A DNA stretch of 64,000 nucleotides from Neoconidiobolus thromboides FSU 785 (Eukaryota; Entomophthoromycota; Entomophthoromycetes; Entomophthorales; Neoconidiobolaceae): the NCBI GenBank assembly GCA_025603075.1, contig MU626274.1, forward strand, positions 62,001 to 126,000, written 5' to 3'. The first letter of the stretch is position 1. Each line of letters starts with the position of its first letter. This document shows, piece after piece, positions 23,826 to 35,507 of this stretch. The notes beneath the pieces are model-generated. The model made no database searches. It saw only the letters and a program-made list of their open reading frames with translations, and was not told the origin of the DNA. Made by a program: the position numbers and the translations under genes.

Positions 23826-23834
23826 GTTTATATA
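23826..23834 (-). promoter_or_regulatory. TATA box of receptor copy 6
   Basis: GTTTATATA on the + strand (TATATAAAC on the coding strand) 44 nt before the ATG. It is followed by AGAAAGGAAG and a T-rich leader ending in TTAATTAATTTAACC, the same layout as in the other copies. Confidence 0.6.
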
Positions 23835-25519
23835 GTTTGTTTATGTCTAAACTTTAAGAATGGATACAAATTTAAGCTTTTGACTATATTTATAAAAACC
23901 CAATTGTGGTGGGTTATTCTCCTATTTTTATATCATATCACTTCTTTTGCAAGGTTACCACTTATAAAAGGCCTACAGTTAATTAATTTTAGAAAGACAA
24001 TCGTAAATAAGGAATTATTTAATGAATTTTTAATACTTCTTATTACAAAAAGTAGTTTAAATAATAACCCACCTTTTTTGTGCATGAGATTGTAAGAGTT
24101 TTGATTCGGCATATTTTAAAATGAAACTGTGCTACTTTTTAGAGGTAAGGTTATTCTACTAATAATTGGTAAGGGACTAGTTCGGAAATATTAAATCATT
24201 TTACTTCTGTTTAAATCTTTCTTGTCTTTAATTTCCTCTTCTTTACCTCAATATCCTGAATTTGTTATTGAAAACAACTTTATTATATTGAGATCATTAT
24301 GTTGGTATTAGATATCTTTAGGATTTTGTTGAACATCTAAATTAAATTCAACAGATAGGAAAATTTAATAAATAAAACCCAAATGTAATATTATTAAGTT
24401 CACGGTAGCCCTTCTTGACATAAACTTTAATACTCAATTAAGTGGATTAACAGCATGTATAATTATGTCGATTGTTAGAACACCTGGGGATGTGTTTTTG
24501 TATTTAAGAATTTTACTAATAATTTTTCCACCCAAATAGCGCTTAAAAGATGGAAAAAGTAATGAAGCCAAAAAAACATCCCCACCTACTGAATTAAAAA
24601 GCCTACTAAAGAGTTTTTGAAAATGAAATTAAATTTCAATATCTTATTGATCAAAAAATAGTTTATTAACAATTTTTAGAAGCCCTGGGTTGCCATTTTA
24701 AAGGTGTTCTTGAATTATAATACTTTCCTGTAATTTGTTAATATATCTTGCACTTCATTTCACCCACTCCTTAACTTAACCTTAACTTCACTTTTAACTT
24801 ACACCTTCTTAAGCTCAATTTTAATAATGATTTTATTCCTACTAATAAAGCACTTGGAAATCTTCAGATTCTTTAAAGCCTAAAAGAAATATAATATTAC
24901 TTTTTGAAATTAAGCTTTATTATTTAAAGTGTAGGAGCTCGAAAAAACATTCACAGGTCAAAAACTCTAACAAGCGTTTTATAAAAATAAAATAAAATAA
25001 AATATACCTCTTTTACTATTTATAATTTTTTTAGGTTGTTAAAGAAGAAAGTTCTATAGATCATAAAAGGTCAAAATAATTTATTTTTTACTTGATAGCA
25101 CTTTTTTATAGTATTTAAATCTGTTTTTTTGTAACCATAAATTTTATAGTTGTTGAAAAAGATTTATACAAAATCAAAAAACCACAATACAAACACTATA
25201 AAAGAATTCTTTGAATTGTCTTTTGTCTTTTCGTAACTCAAATAAAATAAAGCATTATGTTTATATAATAAAAACATACCTAATGAATATTTTAAACACG
25301 AAATTTACTACACCAAATAGAATAGCACTTTTATTTAGTTTTGTTTGGTTCAAAGAAACCTTGAAAAAGCCAAAATATTTGAACAATATTAACCATGAGT
25401 GCACAAGTTTGCTTTGTTATAGAAAAAAAGAAGCTTAACCGTATAAGTCTAAGAGTAAACTGAGACATTTATTTCATTATACTCATTTTTCATTTCAACT
25501 TTACATATTTACCATTGAC
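23835..25519. other. Intergenic between receptor copies 6 and 7
   Basis: It holds MITE copy 13 and receptor-flank sequence (for example TTGTGCATGAGATTGTAAGAG near 24079, related to 29230-29250). Small open frames at 23880 and 25211 have no paralogous support. I see no gene. Confidence 0.55.
24486..24583 (+). repeat. MITE copy 13, flanked by ACCT repeats
   Basis: A full-length 98-bp copy: GGGGATGTGTTTTTG to AAAAAACATCCCC. The flanks are ACCT (24482-24485) and ACCT (24584-24587), a direct 4-bp repeat. This is the copy that best separates a true target duplication from the ATAT that most sites have on both sides. Confidence 0.9.
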
Positions 25520-26416
25520 TTATTTATTATGTACTATTTGTATAAAGCACTTTACTTCGTTTGCTATTCCACTATGTAGTGCAAGTATTAGCAATGCATT
25601 AAAAATCATTCCAAGGATAAATAAAAGGGTAGCAGTATAAATGAGATATTCAGAATATTCAAAAGTATCACCATATTTATATTTTAATGTTGTTTCAAGA
25701 AATAAACTGATAAGTGAACCCAACATACATGTTCCATAAATAGTCAAGATTAAATATACTTTAAGAGATGCTTTTTTTAGACTTGTAGACCATTTTCTAT
25801 TACTTGTTTCACTATTAGCTTCCAATTCTGCAGACATTATCTCTTCAAATCCACTAATCTCAGCTGCTATACAATAATATGAATATACTAAAAGTCCTAC
25901 AGCAATAAAACAACTTAAAAGAGAATAATGATAAGTGACTGAAGCTAATATACTATTAGTAACGTTTAACAGACAGCTTATTTTTGCTGAAGAAGTATTA
26001 AATAAATTTATAGAAGCACAACCAACTGATAAAATTGTAGAGATAATCAAGTCAATTATTACAGGATAGTAGGCATAGTCAAATAAAACTGATTTTTTAA
26101 TTTTTGCTAACCTTTCCATCGATAATAAAGAATTCAACATAATTTCGTAATGATAAATGATTAATACTATAAGTCCATAAAACGTGCATCCATATTGAAT
26201 TTCTATTAGTTTATATCCATTAATAAAATAGTAAATAAGATCAGAAAATACCGCAATTGGTATAAGAAACTCTAAAGAAGCTAAAGTAAGTATTAGTTTG
26301 ATATCAAACCCTTTAAATGATAATTTGCTTGCAAAATATATCAAAAAGGAATTAATTATTAAACATATTAAAGTTAAAAAGATAACAGTTAAATAGTAAG
26401 GAGTGAACATAAACAT
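25520..26416 (-). CDS. 7TM GPCR-like receptor, copy 7 (mosaic)
   Basis: An intact, intronless 298-residue receptor. The open frame could start at 26437, but the ATG at 26416 (M-F-M-F-T-P-Y-Y) matches the paralogs and their TATA spacing, so I use that. The first ~92 codons plus 9 nt of leader (26143-26425) are identical to receptor copy 4 (11231-11513). A 262-nt piece covering helix 5 to helix 6 (25700-25961) is identical to copy 6. Between and after these tracts it is distinct: helix 7 reads L-G-M-I-F-N-A and the loop before it carries E-Y-S-E-Y. It appears assembled by two conversion events. Conserved Cys and S-M-E-R features are all present. Confidence 0.87.
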   Translation of the reverse strand: MFMFTPYYLTVIFLTLICLIINSFLIYFASKLSFKGFDIKLILTLASLEFLIPIAVFSDLIYYFINGYKLIEIQYGCTFYGLIVLIIYHYEIMLNSLLSMERLAKIKKSVLFDYAYYPVIIDLIISTILSVGCASINLFNTSSAKISCLLNVTNSILASVTYHYSLLSCFIAVGLLVYSYYCIAAEISGFEEIMSAELEANSETSNRKWSTSLKKASLKVYLILTIYGTCMLGSLISLFLETTLKYKYGDTFEYSEYLIYTATLLFILGMIFNALLILALHSGIANEVKCFIQIVHNK

Positions 26417-26455
26417 TAAATTAGACCAATTTATCAACTAAAAAATTGTTCCTTT

Positions 26456-26464
26456 GTTTATATA
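26456..26464 (-). promoter_or_regulatory. TATA box of receptor copy 7
   Basis: TATATAAAC on the coding strand, 39 nt before the ATG at 26416, with the AAAGGAAC and T-rich leader of the family. It supports the choice of the shorter start. Confidence 0.6.
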
Positions 26465-28058
26465 GTATAATTCCATTTTTAATTTAAAGTAAGAAAAAGT
26501 TAAGATCTTTACTAAGTTTACTAAATATTTAATCTTAGGAGTTTATTCTTCTATTTTCATTTTTTAGTACTTTATTTACGAACTAATAGCTCTATAAAAC
26601 TATTATCATTACTAATATAAACCAATATCAATCATAATTTACATAACTATTTAATAAATTTACAATACTTCTTATTACAAAAAATAGCATAACATAGCAC
26701 ACGATTTATATATAACTAGAGGATCTAATCCAGGATACATTTTAAATGTAGAATCATGCTACAGTTTAAAGATAGTATCATCTTGCTAATATGATTAAAG
26801 TAGCTAGCTTGGGAATATATGCTTATTTCCTTTTATGCTTAAAATATTTCTTATTTTTTACTTTAGCGACTCTGATATAAGGGGTTTGATTTGTAATCAG
26901 AGGAAGTGAGTGCTACTAAATTTAAACAATTGTGAAATATTGGATTTTTAAAGGCTTTTCCTAGATCCTCTATATTAAATTCAAGCTATAGAATTAGTAT
27001 TTAAAAATTTATAAAGCAAAATGCAAAACATTCAAATAGTTTTGCTTAATATGTTACCTTAAAGTTTAATAAACAAATTAATCATAGCTATGGTTGAACC
27101 ACCTATTAGTATAGTTAATAGGTTAAATGCCACATCAAAAGATTTATAATCTTTTAAAAAGTGATAATATAGGTATTTTATCAAATGGATTGGAATTGTA
27201 AATGCTTAAGTTGGCAAACATAAAAGATTTAGTCATTGAAAAGGACTGCTTAGAAGATAGGAACAAAATCCAATTATTTTTACATTTAGAATAAGCAGAT
27301 ATTGGAATAGAGTTCATATTGCTTTGTTTTTAAAGGATTTCAAACGTAACAAAGGGAAAGATAAGATTAAAAGATAAGGATGTACCATTGAGTAAGGCAG
27401 GTTGTAAAGCAATAAAGACTTTATATGCAGTCTATAAACCAGTAGAGAGGATAAAGACTTTGAGTGTGATAAAAAAACAAATATACTACGATAACTCCAG
27501 GAAAAGCGGGATGAATCAAGGAGGTAACAGTTATATCCCAAAAGAGTATAAAGTTTGGAACTGAAAGTTGTTAAAGATTTTTTAAAATTAAATTAAAATT
27601 AAAATACTACGATTTGCTATTTGAAATAAAGTCTTATCAACTTAGAGTGCAAAAATTCAAAAACTAATCTTAGATTATTGCTTTATGCATTTTATTGTAT
27701 AAAATGAATTTACATATTTAATTCTATAACAAGAAAGTTTCTTTAAAAAGACGAATAATGCCCTAAGCTACGTTTTATCTAACACTAATACAAAACTTTT
27801 TTATCACATTTTAGCTTATTATTTTTTAATTAATCAATTTTATAAAATTGAATTTTATATTATCCTTTGAAAAATAATATTATTTGAGCTATGAAAAAAT
27901 AAAAAAAGATAGAATATTTAATGGTATCAATCGTAAGCATGCAAGTTTATCTCTGTTCCAAGGAAAAGTAAAAGTAAAGCTATAAGCCTAAGAATGAATT
28001 AGACATTTACTTTATTAAGTTTGCTCTTTATTGTAAACTATGCGCATTTGTAGTTAAG
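26465..28058. other. Intergenic between receptor copies 7 and 8
   Basis: No supported gene. Part of it (about 26520-26880) resembles the upstream flank of other receptors. The open frame at 27314-27541 on the minus strand has no family support. Confidence 0.5.
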
Positions 28059-28955
28059 TTATTTATTGCGTACTTTTTGTATAAAGCATTTTACTTCATT
28101 TGTTATTCCAGTATGTAATGTAAGTATTAATAATACATTAAAAATCATTCCAAAGATAAACAAAAGGGAGGCAGTAGAATTAAGATCCTTGGCCTGTTTA
28201 AAAAAATCACCATATTTATACTTTAATGTTGATTCAATAAATAAACATATAAGCGAGCCTAACATACATATTCCATAAACAACTAAGATCAAATATACTT
28301 TGAGAGATGCATTTTTCAAACTCGTGAACCTTATACCACTAGTTGCTTCGAAGTTATATTCCGATTCCACTGATATAATTTCGCTTAGTCCACTAATTTG
28401 ACTTGCTAGACAGTAGTATGAATATATTAAAATTATAATAGCAATTAAGCAATTTAGCAAAGAGTAATGGTAAGTGATTGAAGCCAATACATTATTAACA
28501 ACGTCTAACAGACAGCTTACTTTAGTTGAAGAAAGTGCGAATGAATTCGTTACGGCACAAGCGATCAACAAAATTGTAAAAAGAATTAAGTTAATTACAA
28601 TAGCATGATAAATATAACTAAATAGATACGGTTTTTTAATTTTTGATAACCTTTCGATTGATAATAAAGAGCTTAATATGATCTCATATTGATAAATAAA
28701 TAATACTATAAAGCCATAAACGGTACATCCGTATTGAGTTTGGATCATTTTTTTCCCGTTAATGAAATAGTAGATAAGATCTGATAATACTGCAATTGGT
28801 GAAAGATATCCTAAAGAAGCTAAAATCATTATTAGTTTGATATCAAACCCTTTAAATGATAATTTGCTTGCAAAATAAATTAAAAATGAATTGATTATTA
28901 AACATAATGAAGTTGAGAAAATAATTGTTAAATAATAAGGAGTAAAGATGAACAT
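28059..28955 (-). CDS. 7TM GPCR-like receptor, copy 8
   Basis: An intact, intronless 298-residue receptor starting M-F-I-F-T-P-Y-Y. Conserved Cys lie in Y-G-C-T-V-Y and V-S-C-L-L-D. Helix 3 ends S-I-E-R (Met to Ile relative to most copies), helix 5 ends in Y-S-Y-Y-C, and helix 7 is F-G-M-I-F-N-V. The third inner loop is acidic and aromatic (S-E-Y-N-F-E). No long identical tract with another copy was noticed, so it may have escaped recent conversion. The TATA-like box GTTTATATG (+ strand) at 28995-29003 is 39 nt before the ATG. Confidence 0.87.
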   Translation of the reverse strand: MFIFTPYYLTIIFSTSLCLIINSFLIYFASKLSFKGFDIKLIMILASLGYLSPIAVLSDLIYYFINGKKMIQTQYGCTVYGFIVLFIYQYEIILSSLLSIERLSKIKKPYLFSYIYHAIVINLILFTILLIACAVTNSFALSSTKVSCLLDVVNNVLASITYHYSLLNCLIAIIILIYSYYCLASQISGLSEIISVESEYNFEATSGIRFTSLKNASLKVYLILVVYGICMLGSLICLFIESTLKYKYGDFFKQAKDLNSTASLLFIFGMIFNVLLILTLHTGITNEVKCFIQKVRNK

Positions 28956-28994
28956 TATATCAAATATGTTAATCAGCTAAAAAAATGTCCCCTT

Positions 28995-29003
28995 GTTTAT
29001 ATG
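28995..29003 (-). promoter_or_regulatory. TATA-like box of receptor copy 8
   Basis: Coding-strand CATATAAAC, one base off the family TATATAAAC, followed by AAGGGGACA and a T-rich leader. Confidence 0.5.
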
Positions 29004-30118
29004 GAATATTTTAATCTTGAATTTAGTGAATAAAAATTATCCTTTTTACTCTATTTATTACTCAATTTGGCGGTTTATTCCAAAACTTTGTTTTCTAGTA
29101 TTTGTTTACAAGCCTATAACTTCATAAAACTATTACATTTACTTAATATAAACACTGTAGATTGCGCTTTCCAGAATCATTTAATGAATTAGTGTTTTTC
29201 ATTCTAAAAAATAGTTTGAATAATAGCACACGCCTTGTGCATGGCTATATAAAATCTAATCCAGAATACAATATAAATTGAATTTAAGCTACTTTTCAAA
29301 AGTAAAATTACTCTGCTAATAATGATTATAAGCGTTAGCTTAATAACACAAAATTACTCTTGCTTTTGATTAAGGCATTTTTTATTTTTTAGCTCCTTGA
29401 TTCTTATACAAAGGACCTGGAGTCTATTGTTAAAAAATTAACTTTACTAATTTATAGTAACTGTGTAATATTAAATTTTTAAAGTCTTTACTCTATCTTT
29501 GGATTGAAAGTGAATAAATAAAACATAGCAAATATCTAGAACATAAAGTTAAGGAATTTTAAATAACCTTGCTTAATATAATACCTCAAAGTTTAATAAA
29601 TAAATTAATTGATGCATAATTACTTGCTTATTAGCATAACTAATCAATTAAATGCCATATTAATGGGTTTTTCAAAATAAACTCAATTTACTAGCATCTT
29701 ATTTGTTGAAAAATATTTTAAGTAAATTTAATAAATCTCAAATCACTTAAGATAAGATTCTGCTATCCTTAAATAGACTTAAATTTAAATCTAATAATTG
29801 TTCTAATTTATGCGTTTTATATATTTAAAGAGAAGTTTATTCAATGGGTTGTATTTTTGATTTTTATAACAAATTAGTCAGTTTTGTATAAAGTAATATT
29901 ATACATAGCATAAATAATATTATGTTTTAAACCTTCTGATATACTTTATTTTAATTATATTGTATCAATATGAATAAAAATATAGTATCTAAGGCTGAGA
30001 TCATGCAAGCAATTTCAACCAAGAGCATACAGGTTTACCTTTATCCCAGAAAAAAGCAAGTTTAATAGTGAAGAAGTGAGTGTAAATTTAACTTATATTA
30101 AGTTAGATTGGCTTTTTA
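29004..30118. other. Intergenic between receptor copies 8 and 9
   Basis: Receptor-flank sequence with GCACACGCCTTGTGCATGGC near 29226 and AACTAATCAATTAAATGCCA near 29637. No gene seen. Confidence 0.5.
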
Positions 30119-31045
30119 CTATAAACTGTATATTTTTATTCTTAAATTATTTTTTACTTTTTGCATAAAACATTTTACTTCATTTGTAACTCCAGTATAC
30201 GAAATAAGCACAAGCAATATATTAAAGATAATATCAAAAACAAATGAAAAAGTATCAGCTGGATTGGGATCTCGGGGATATTCAAGGGAGTAGCCATATC
30301 TGTACTTCGATGTCAATTCAAGAAATAAAATAATAGTTGAAATTAGCAAACAGATTGTATAACTACTTAAGATTAAATATATTTTAATTAATGCTTTTTT
30401 AAAAACCTATGGCCCTTGTACTATTGGATGCTTCAACATTATATTCCGATTCTGATTCCAGTTCCACTAACATAACATCTCTAAGTTCATTAATCTCATT
30501 TGTTAAACAATAATACGAATACATTAAAAGTATAACCCCAATTAGGTTGCTTAGTAGACGATAATGGTAAGTGAATGAAGCCATAATACTATTGATAATG
30601 TCAAAATGACAAGTTAATTTTATTGAAGTAATTGCATAAGAATTTCTAACAGCGCAAACAATCAACAAAAGTGTAGAAATAGTTAAATTATTGTAGGATA
30701 ATAAACACAATTAAATAAATATAGTTTTTTAATTTTTGATAGTCTTTCTACTGATAGTAAAGAACTTAATACCATATCATATTTATAAACAAATACTATA
30801 ACAAAGTCATAAAAATTATATTCAAATTAATTCTCAATCGTTTTTTCTCCGTTAACTATACATAAATGAGATCAGATAACGTTGTAATTGGCATTAGAAA
30901 CTCCAAAGAGACTAAAATGAGTGTCAGTTTGATATCAAATTTTCTAATGATAGTTTGGTTGCGAAATAAATTAAAAATGAGTTGAAATTAAATATATTGA
31001 AGTTATATACATAATTGCTAAATAAAGAGACTTGAAGACGTACAT
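30119..31045 (-). pseudogene. 7TM receptor copy 9, degenerate
   Basis: A receptor relic from an ATG at 31045 to about 30119. Open fragments cover helix 4-5 (30710-30399, with A-S-F-T-Y-H-Y and L-M-Y-S-Y-Y-C) and helix 6-7 (30349-30119), but stops and shifts interrupt helices 1-3 and the 6/7 boundary. The most decayed of the nine copies. A TATA-like box (TGTATAAAC) remains at 31086-31094, 40 nt upstream. Confidence 0.8.
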
Positions 31046-31094
31046 TAAGACTAAATTAATAAATCAAGTAAAATATCTTTCCCCTGTTTATACA

Positions 31095-32690
31095 GTATAG
31101 TATTTCTTAATATAAAGAAAGTAAAAGCTAAATAGTTTGACTTTTTTATAAAGTCAATTCTAGTGAATCTTTCTTAGCTTTTTAGTTCATACATACACAT
31201 TCCCACAATGGAGTCAGTCACTTCTAGAATCCTGAATGCTAAATAATCGATTCAAACCAAGTCTAGCTCTATTTTTTAGAAAATTATTGAACCAATAGCT
31301 TTTTATTTGAAATATTATAATTTACTTTTGCTATTGTCATGAAATGCAAGAGATATTTTATAATTTATGTAAAATACTATAAAAAATCATAAACCATGTA
31401 ATTTGAATAGAATGTAAAACACGATTAAAGCAAAAATAGAGAACACAAAAACAAAATGTATCCATTCTAGATGTTAGTCTTTTTAACAAATATCACTTTG
31501 ATTAACTTGCTTATACCTTATCTTTGAAGTTTACTAAACTTAAATTCTACTGCTATTGTATTTAACAAAAAAACAAATTAAAGCACTTTATAATTATCAC
31601 ATTATTGTTTAGTACATTTGATATCACTTTTCAATGAATGGCATTTTATAATTTTTGATTCCTAACTCACCAATTTAATGACTAGTTAATATATTTAATT
31701 GCTATTGATTGAAATTTTCATAACATCTAAGAATTTCATTAAGATATAAATCAGTTGAACTAAAATTTGAATTTTGTGCTAATTTGACCTGTTTTCCACA
31801 AACTGTGTAAAATTGTTAGTAGGTTGATAATAATTAAGCTTTCATTCATTCAACTATGGTTAGAGATTATAGTCAATGAGAATATAAAATGAATCGAACT
31901 ACGACCTCTGACCGCGGTTCGTTGATAAGGAGTTAAAGATATAAAATTAGTGCCATACCCTTCCTTCAAAAATAGGTTTTTATTTTGTTTTTTAACTTTC
32001 ATTGTACAATTTTACATCTGAGTTTTGTTCATACCTACCCATAAGCGATAAATTTTAGAAAATCTTTACTACACAAATCATATATTAAATTGTATAATTT
32101 ATTTATGATATGTATATTTATGAATAGTACAAAGAATAGTATAGCGCCAACCCTCCACTTAGTTCGATTGGTTTTACCCACGCTGCTATAGTAAAAGTCA
32201 TCTATTTTTAAATATATGCTTACACACAGATTAATTTTTATAGCAAATATAGACATTTTAAAATTCTTTTATGATAATTATTTGAATAAGCAATAGGTTC
32301 CTTTACTCTAAAATTAGTATTTTTCAAATTATATTGCTATAAGTATATTAATTGGCTGTTTTAGAAAAAATTCAATATGATAGTAAAGATATTAGTAATT
32401 CTAACGTTTTCGTGTAATTTGTTTATAATAACCTTTATCAATAATAAATTGAATAGCTAATATATTGCTTTAAAGGTATTTAAAATATGAAAACAACAGT
32501 TAATTTGTATATTAGAAATATAAATTTATGAGAAATTAATTGAACAAATTGAAAAAAAAATCTTTAAATGATAACTTAGAATAATAATTTAATATTCTAT
32601 TTGAATCGATATATCCTTTTATCGATATTTTAATCTAATTATAAGAACGACATAGTGAAGTAGAACAATTATACTCAAACATGCTTTTTG
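31095..32690. other. Gene-free AT-rich stretch
   Basis: No supported gene. An open frame at 32035-32256 (-) has no recognisable feature. Near 31870-31920 a string GAATCGAACTACGACC resembles a tRNA T-arm region, but no cloverleaf can be built. Confidence 0.5.
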
Positions 32691-32699
32691 AGTTATTAT

Positions 32700-32896
32700 C
32701 CATAATACAATTGATAAAGCAGTTATTACTAATAATCTTAAAGTCTTGCTACAATTTACTCAATAATCAAAAATTTTAAGTGTTGAGCTGCCCTGAGATG
32801 TAACAGATACTTTATGGCTAGTAAAATCTCTAGCAACCAAGACTAAATTATAAATATAAGACAATAAGATAAAAAACATAAAATTATAACTCATTT
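32700..32896 (-). pseudogene. Decayed small cysteine-rich secreted protein copy
   Basis: From a minus-strand ATG near 32896, the sequence encodes a hydrophobic leader followed by V-T-S-Q-G-S-S-T-L, then a TGA stop, then V-N-C-S-K-T-L. The spacing mirrors the intact members at 36275 and 37976, and the nucleotide similarity to the + strand remnant at 363-565 is high. It has lost most cysteines and is interrupted. Not expected to be functional. Confidence 0.5.
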
Positions 32897-33484
32897 TACC
32901 AAAGATTGTTTTTTACTATACTTATCTTTTATTTAGTTTTAATAATATTAACGATAGTCTTTTATATTGATGATCATTTATTATGGCTTTAAGTTTAGGT
33001 GGCATTTAACTTATATTATCAGATAAATAGTTAAAAAGCATTGCTTTGTAGAAATTCAAATCATGTATGATCAATAGTAAAAGTATTGTTGCCATTATTG
33101 CTTAAAAAACAATAAATAGAATAAATAGGATCTATTATAAAAGATAAAGTTTATGCTATAGTTCCTTTTTGCTGTTTTATAAGTGAAGTTTTTTACAAAG
33201 TAATTGTATATAGGTAAGAAAAAATTAGGGGAGGTAGTTCTGGAAAGATTAAAAGCTTTTTTGATACATATTTCAATTAATTTAAATAACAGTTAAATAT
33301 TAATATAGTAAAATAAAATTAATACAAATGTTTTAATCAATAGTGAATTGGCTGCCTAAAAGCTAATTTTAAATTTATCTAAAATAAAATATTTATAATT
33401 AATTTACTAATATATCAATAAAAAATCATCATTTTTTATTCAGCCATTATAGTAAATAGTATAATTGCTTTACTAACATTTGAG

Positions 33485-33840
33485 TTATGTATTACATGGT
33501 GAAGAAATACAAGCACACTTAACTAGATCACCTGAAGAATGATTTGAGTAGCAAAATAATCGAGAATGATCAAACGTTATTTGTAAAAATCCTTTACAAT
33601 TTATTTCACAGGTGATGGTAATTAAAAGAGCTCCTTTACCTTCAACATATGGGGCTGTTTTTTTTGACTCCATTATTTTTCCGTTTTTTAAGCGCTATTT
33701 GAGTGGAAAATTTGTTAGTAAAATTCTTAAACATAAAAATACATCCTCATATACTGATATTTGACAAGCAGAAAATACCCCTGTAACTAAGATTAACTTA
33801 GAAATAACAACGTTAAATTTTATTTGACTGGGAAAATATA
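33485..33840 (-). pseudogene. Small cysteine-rich secreted protein, MITE-interrupted
   Basis: The C-terminal half (33650-33485) carries the family pattern E-I-N-C-K-G-F-L-Q, then L-F-C, then C-A-C-I-S-S-P-C. The N-terminal half lies on the other side of the MITE (33840-33749) and begins K-F-N-V-V-I-S-K-L-I-L-V, ending S-A-C-Q-I-S-V-Y. Its initiator has become ATA. MITE copy 14 sits between the halves. Taking out the element plus one ATAT joins the halves in frame, so the insertion hit a complete gene. The C-terminal end lacks the last Cys of intact members. Confidence 0.75.
33651..33748 (-). repeat. MITE copy 14, inside a cysteine-rich gene
   Basis: A 98-bp copy opening GGGGCTGTTTTTTTTGA, core AAGCGCTATTTGAGTGG, closing ATACATCCTC. 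ATAT lies on both sides (33647-33650 and 33749-33752). It splits the coding sequence of a family member. Confidence 0.9.
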
Positions 33841-35507
33841 TTAAACTGACTATCAAATGAAAAGTTAAACTTATTATTATTATTATTTTGTAATTTTTGT
33901 TGCTTTTTATACCTATCTTTCAATCAGTTTTGGCAATAACCGATGGTTTTTATTAGCCTCATTGTGAAAGTTTACAAATCTCCCTTTCTAGAATAAATTT
34001 AATATCATTGATGTTGTGGAATTGTCAATAAATTGGACCATTGTTTGCCTTATGATTAATATAAAAAATATGCATTGGAATGGTCCTAGGTATATTTTTA
34101 ATACATTTGGAGCTTGCCATATATTCAGGTAAATATTTCTGTAATGAACAGCGGAATCCATATCAAATAAAGTAAAGTGGATTGAAATGGCAGTTACGCA
34201 ACTAGGGATAAAAATGAACTGTTAGATGTCACAAAAATACCAAAGATGAGAATAAAGATATCTTAATTTAGTTAGTATATACTATGATATAATGCAATTT
34301 TTAGTAATAACAAGAGGAAGAAATGAGGGAATTCGTAAATAAAAAAGGTAAATTTTCAATGATATTTATTCAGTTTATAGTCATGTCATTTATACAACTT
34401 TAAGGTAAGTAGAATGATAATAAACACTGACATCTAAAAAGAGTACTTTTGAGATATTAGTGTAAACCAAAGGGGGTAAATATTTAGGTATTATTATTTT
34501 ATGAATAAAGCAATAAGTGATTTAAGGATATGACGATATTAGTTTATTAAAATTTTAATTTCTTCAAATATTAAAATAGTTGGTTATGATCACAACAGTA
34601 TTGAACGTGAAAGGTGACCAAAAGCAATAAACAAATTTATTGTTCTAAAGGAGTTAATAGATAGGAGTAGTAAGGAAATTTGTATAAATAAAGATGTCAG
34701 CCGTCCTCCATTTCCTCTAACTATGAGTTTAAAAAAATCGATAAATTAGTTTTGGAAGGGTATATATAATCTAATACTTTAAGTCAAAAAGTCAAATAGC
34801 TAATAGACTTACATCATGACTTATTTATTTATGGATGTTCACTTTAATAAACTCGTTATACTTAAATTCTATATAAATTTAAGCTTTTATTAATTTACAG
34901 TATAGTCCCAAAAAAGTTGTAAGTTGCTATTTATAAAAGATAACTATAATGTGGTTTGAGGAAAATACAGAAGTTATGCTAATTTCTTACAATAATCTTT
35001 TATTAAACAATTCAAGGTAGAATTTAACTTGCCTTATTAATAAAGTATGTTTAAAAGGCATTATGCCATAAAAAATAAATTATATATGATTAATAGTGGT
35101 AATGTTGCCTTAACCGCTTAAAACTTATATAAAAAAGATATGATATATATAAAGTAAATTTATGTCATAACATCTTTTTGTTATATATCATAGATAAATG
35201 TCTTTTACAAATTGAAAACAAGTGGGAAGAAGCAAGAAGCAGTAACTACGAAAGACCTAATTTTTCTAATGCGTAAAGTAGTTGGTATAAAGATTGTTAA
35301 ATGTTTGTAAACAAACTAGAATTAAAAGCTTTTATCAATAGTGAATTAACCAATGTTATATTAAACTTGATTGAAACACGGAAGTAATACTTAATTTTGT
35401 AGTATACTAACATGGAATGTGAATTCCCAAGCAATTATTGTGATAAACGACCATATCGTTTCATTTACATATTAACGATATCAGTAAAGAAACGCATCTA
35501 AAAAATC
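33841..35507. other. Gene-free AT-rich stretch
   Basis: No supported gene, tRNA or MITE. Only short open frames with many stops. Confidence 0.5.

Noticed and set aside
31870-31935. tRNA-like string (GAATCGAACTACGACC) near 31.9 kb
   Set aside because: A T-arm-like stretch is visible, but no acceptor or anticodon stems can be paired. The same holds for a similar string near 19.64 kb.
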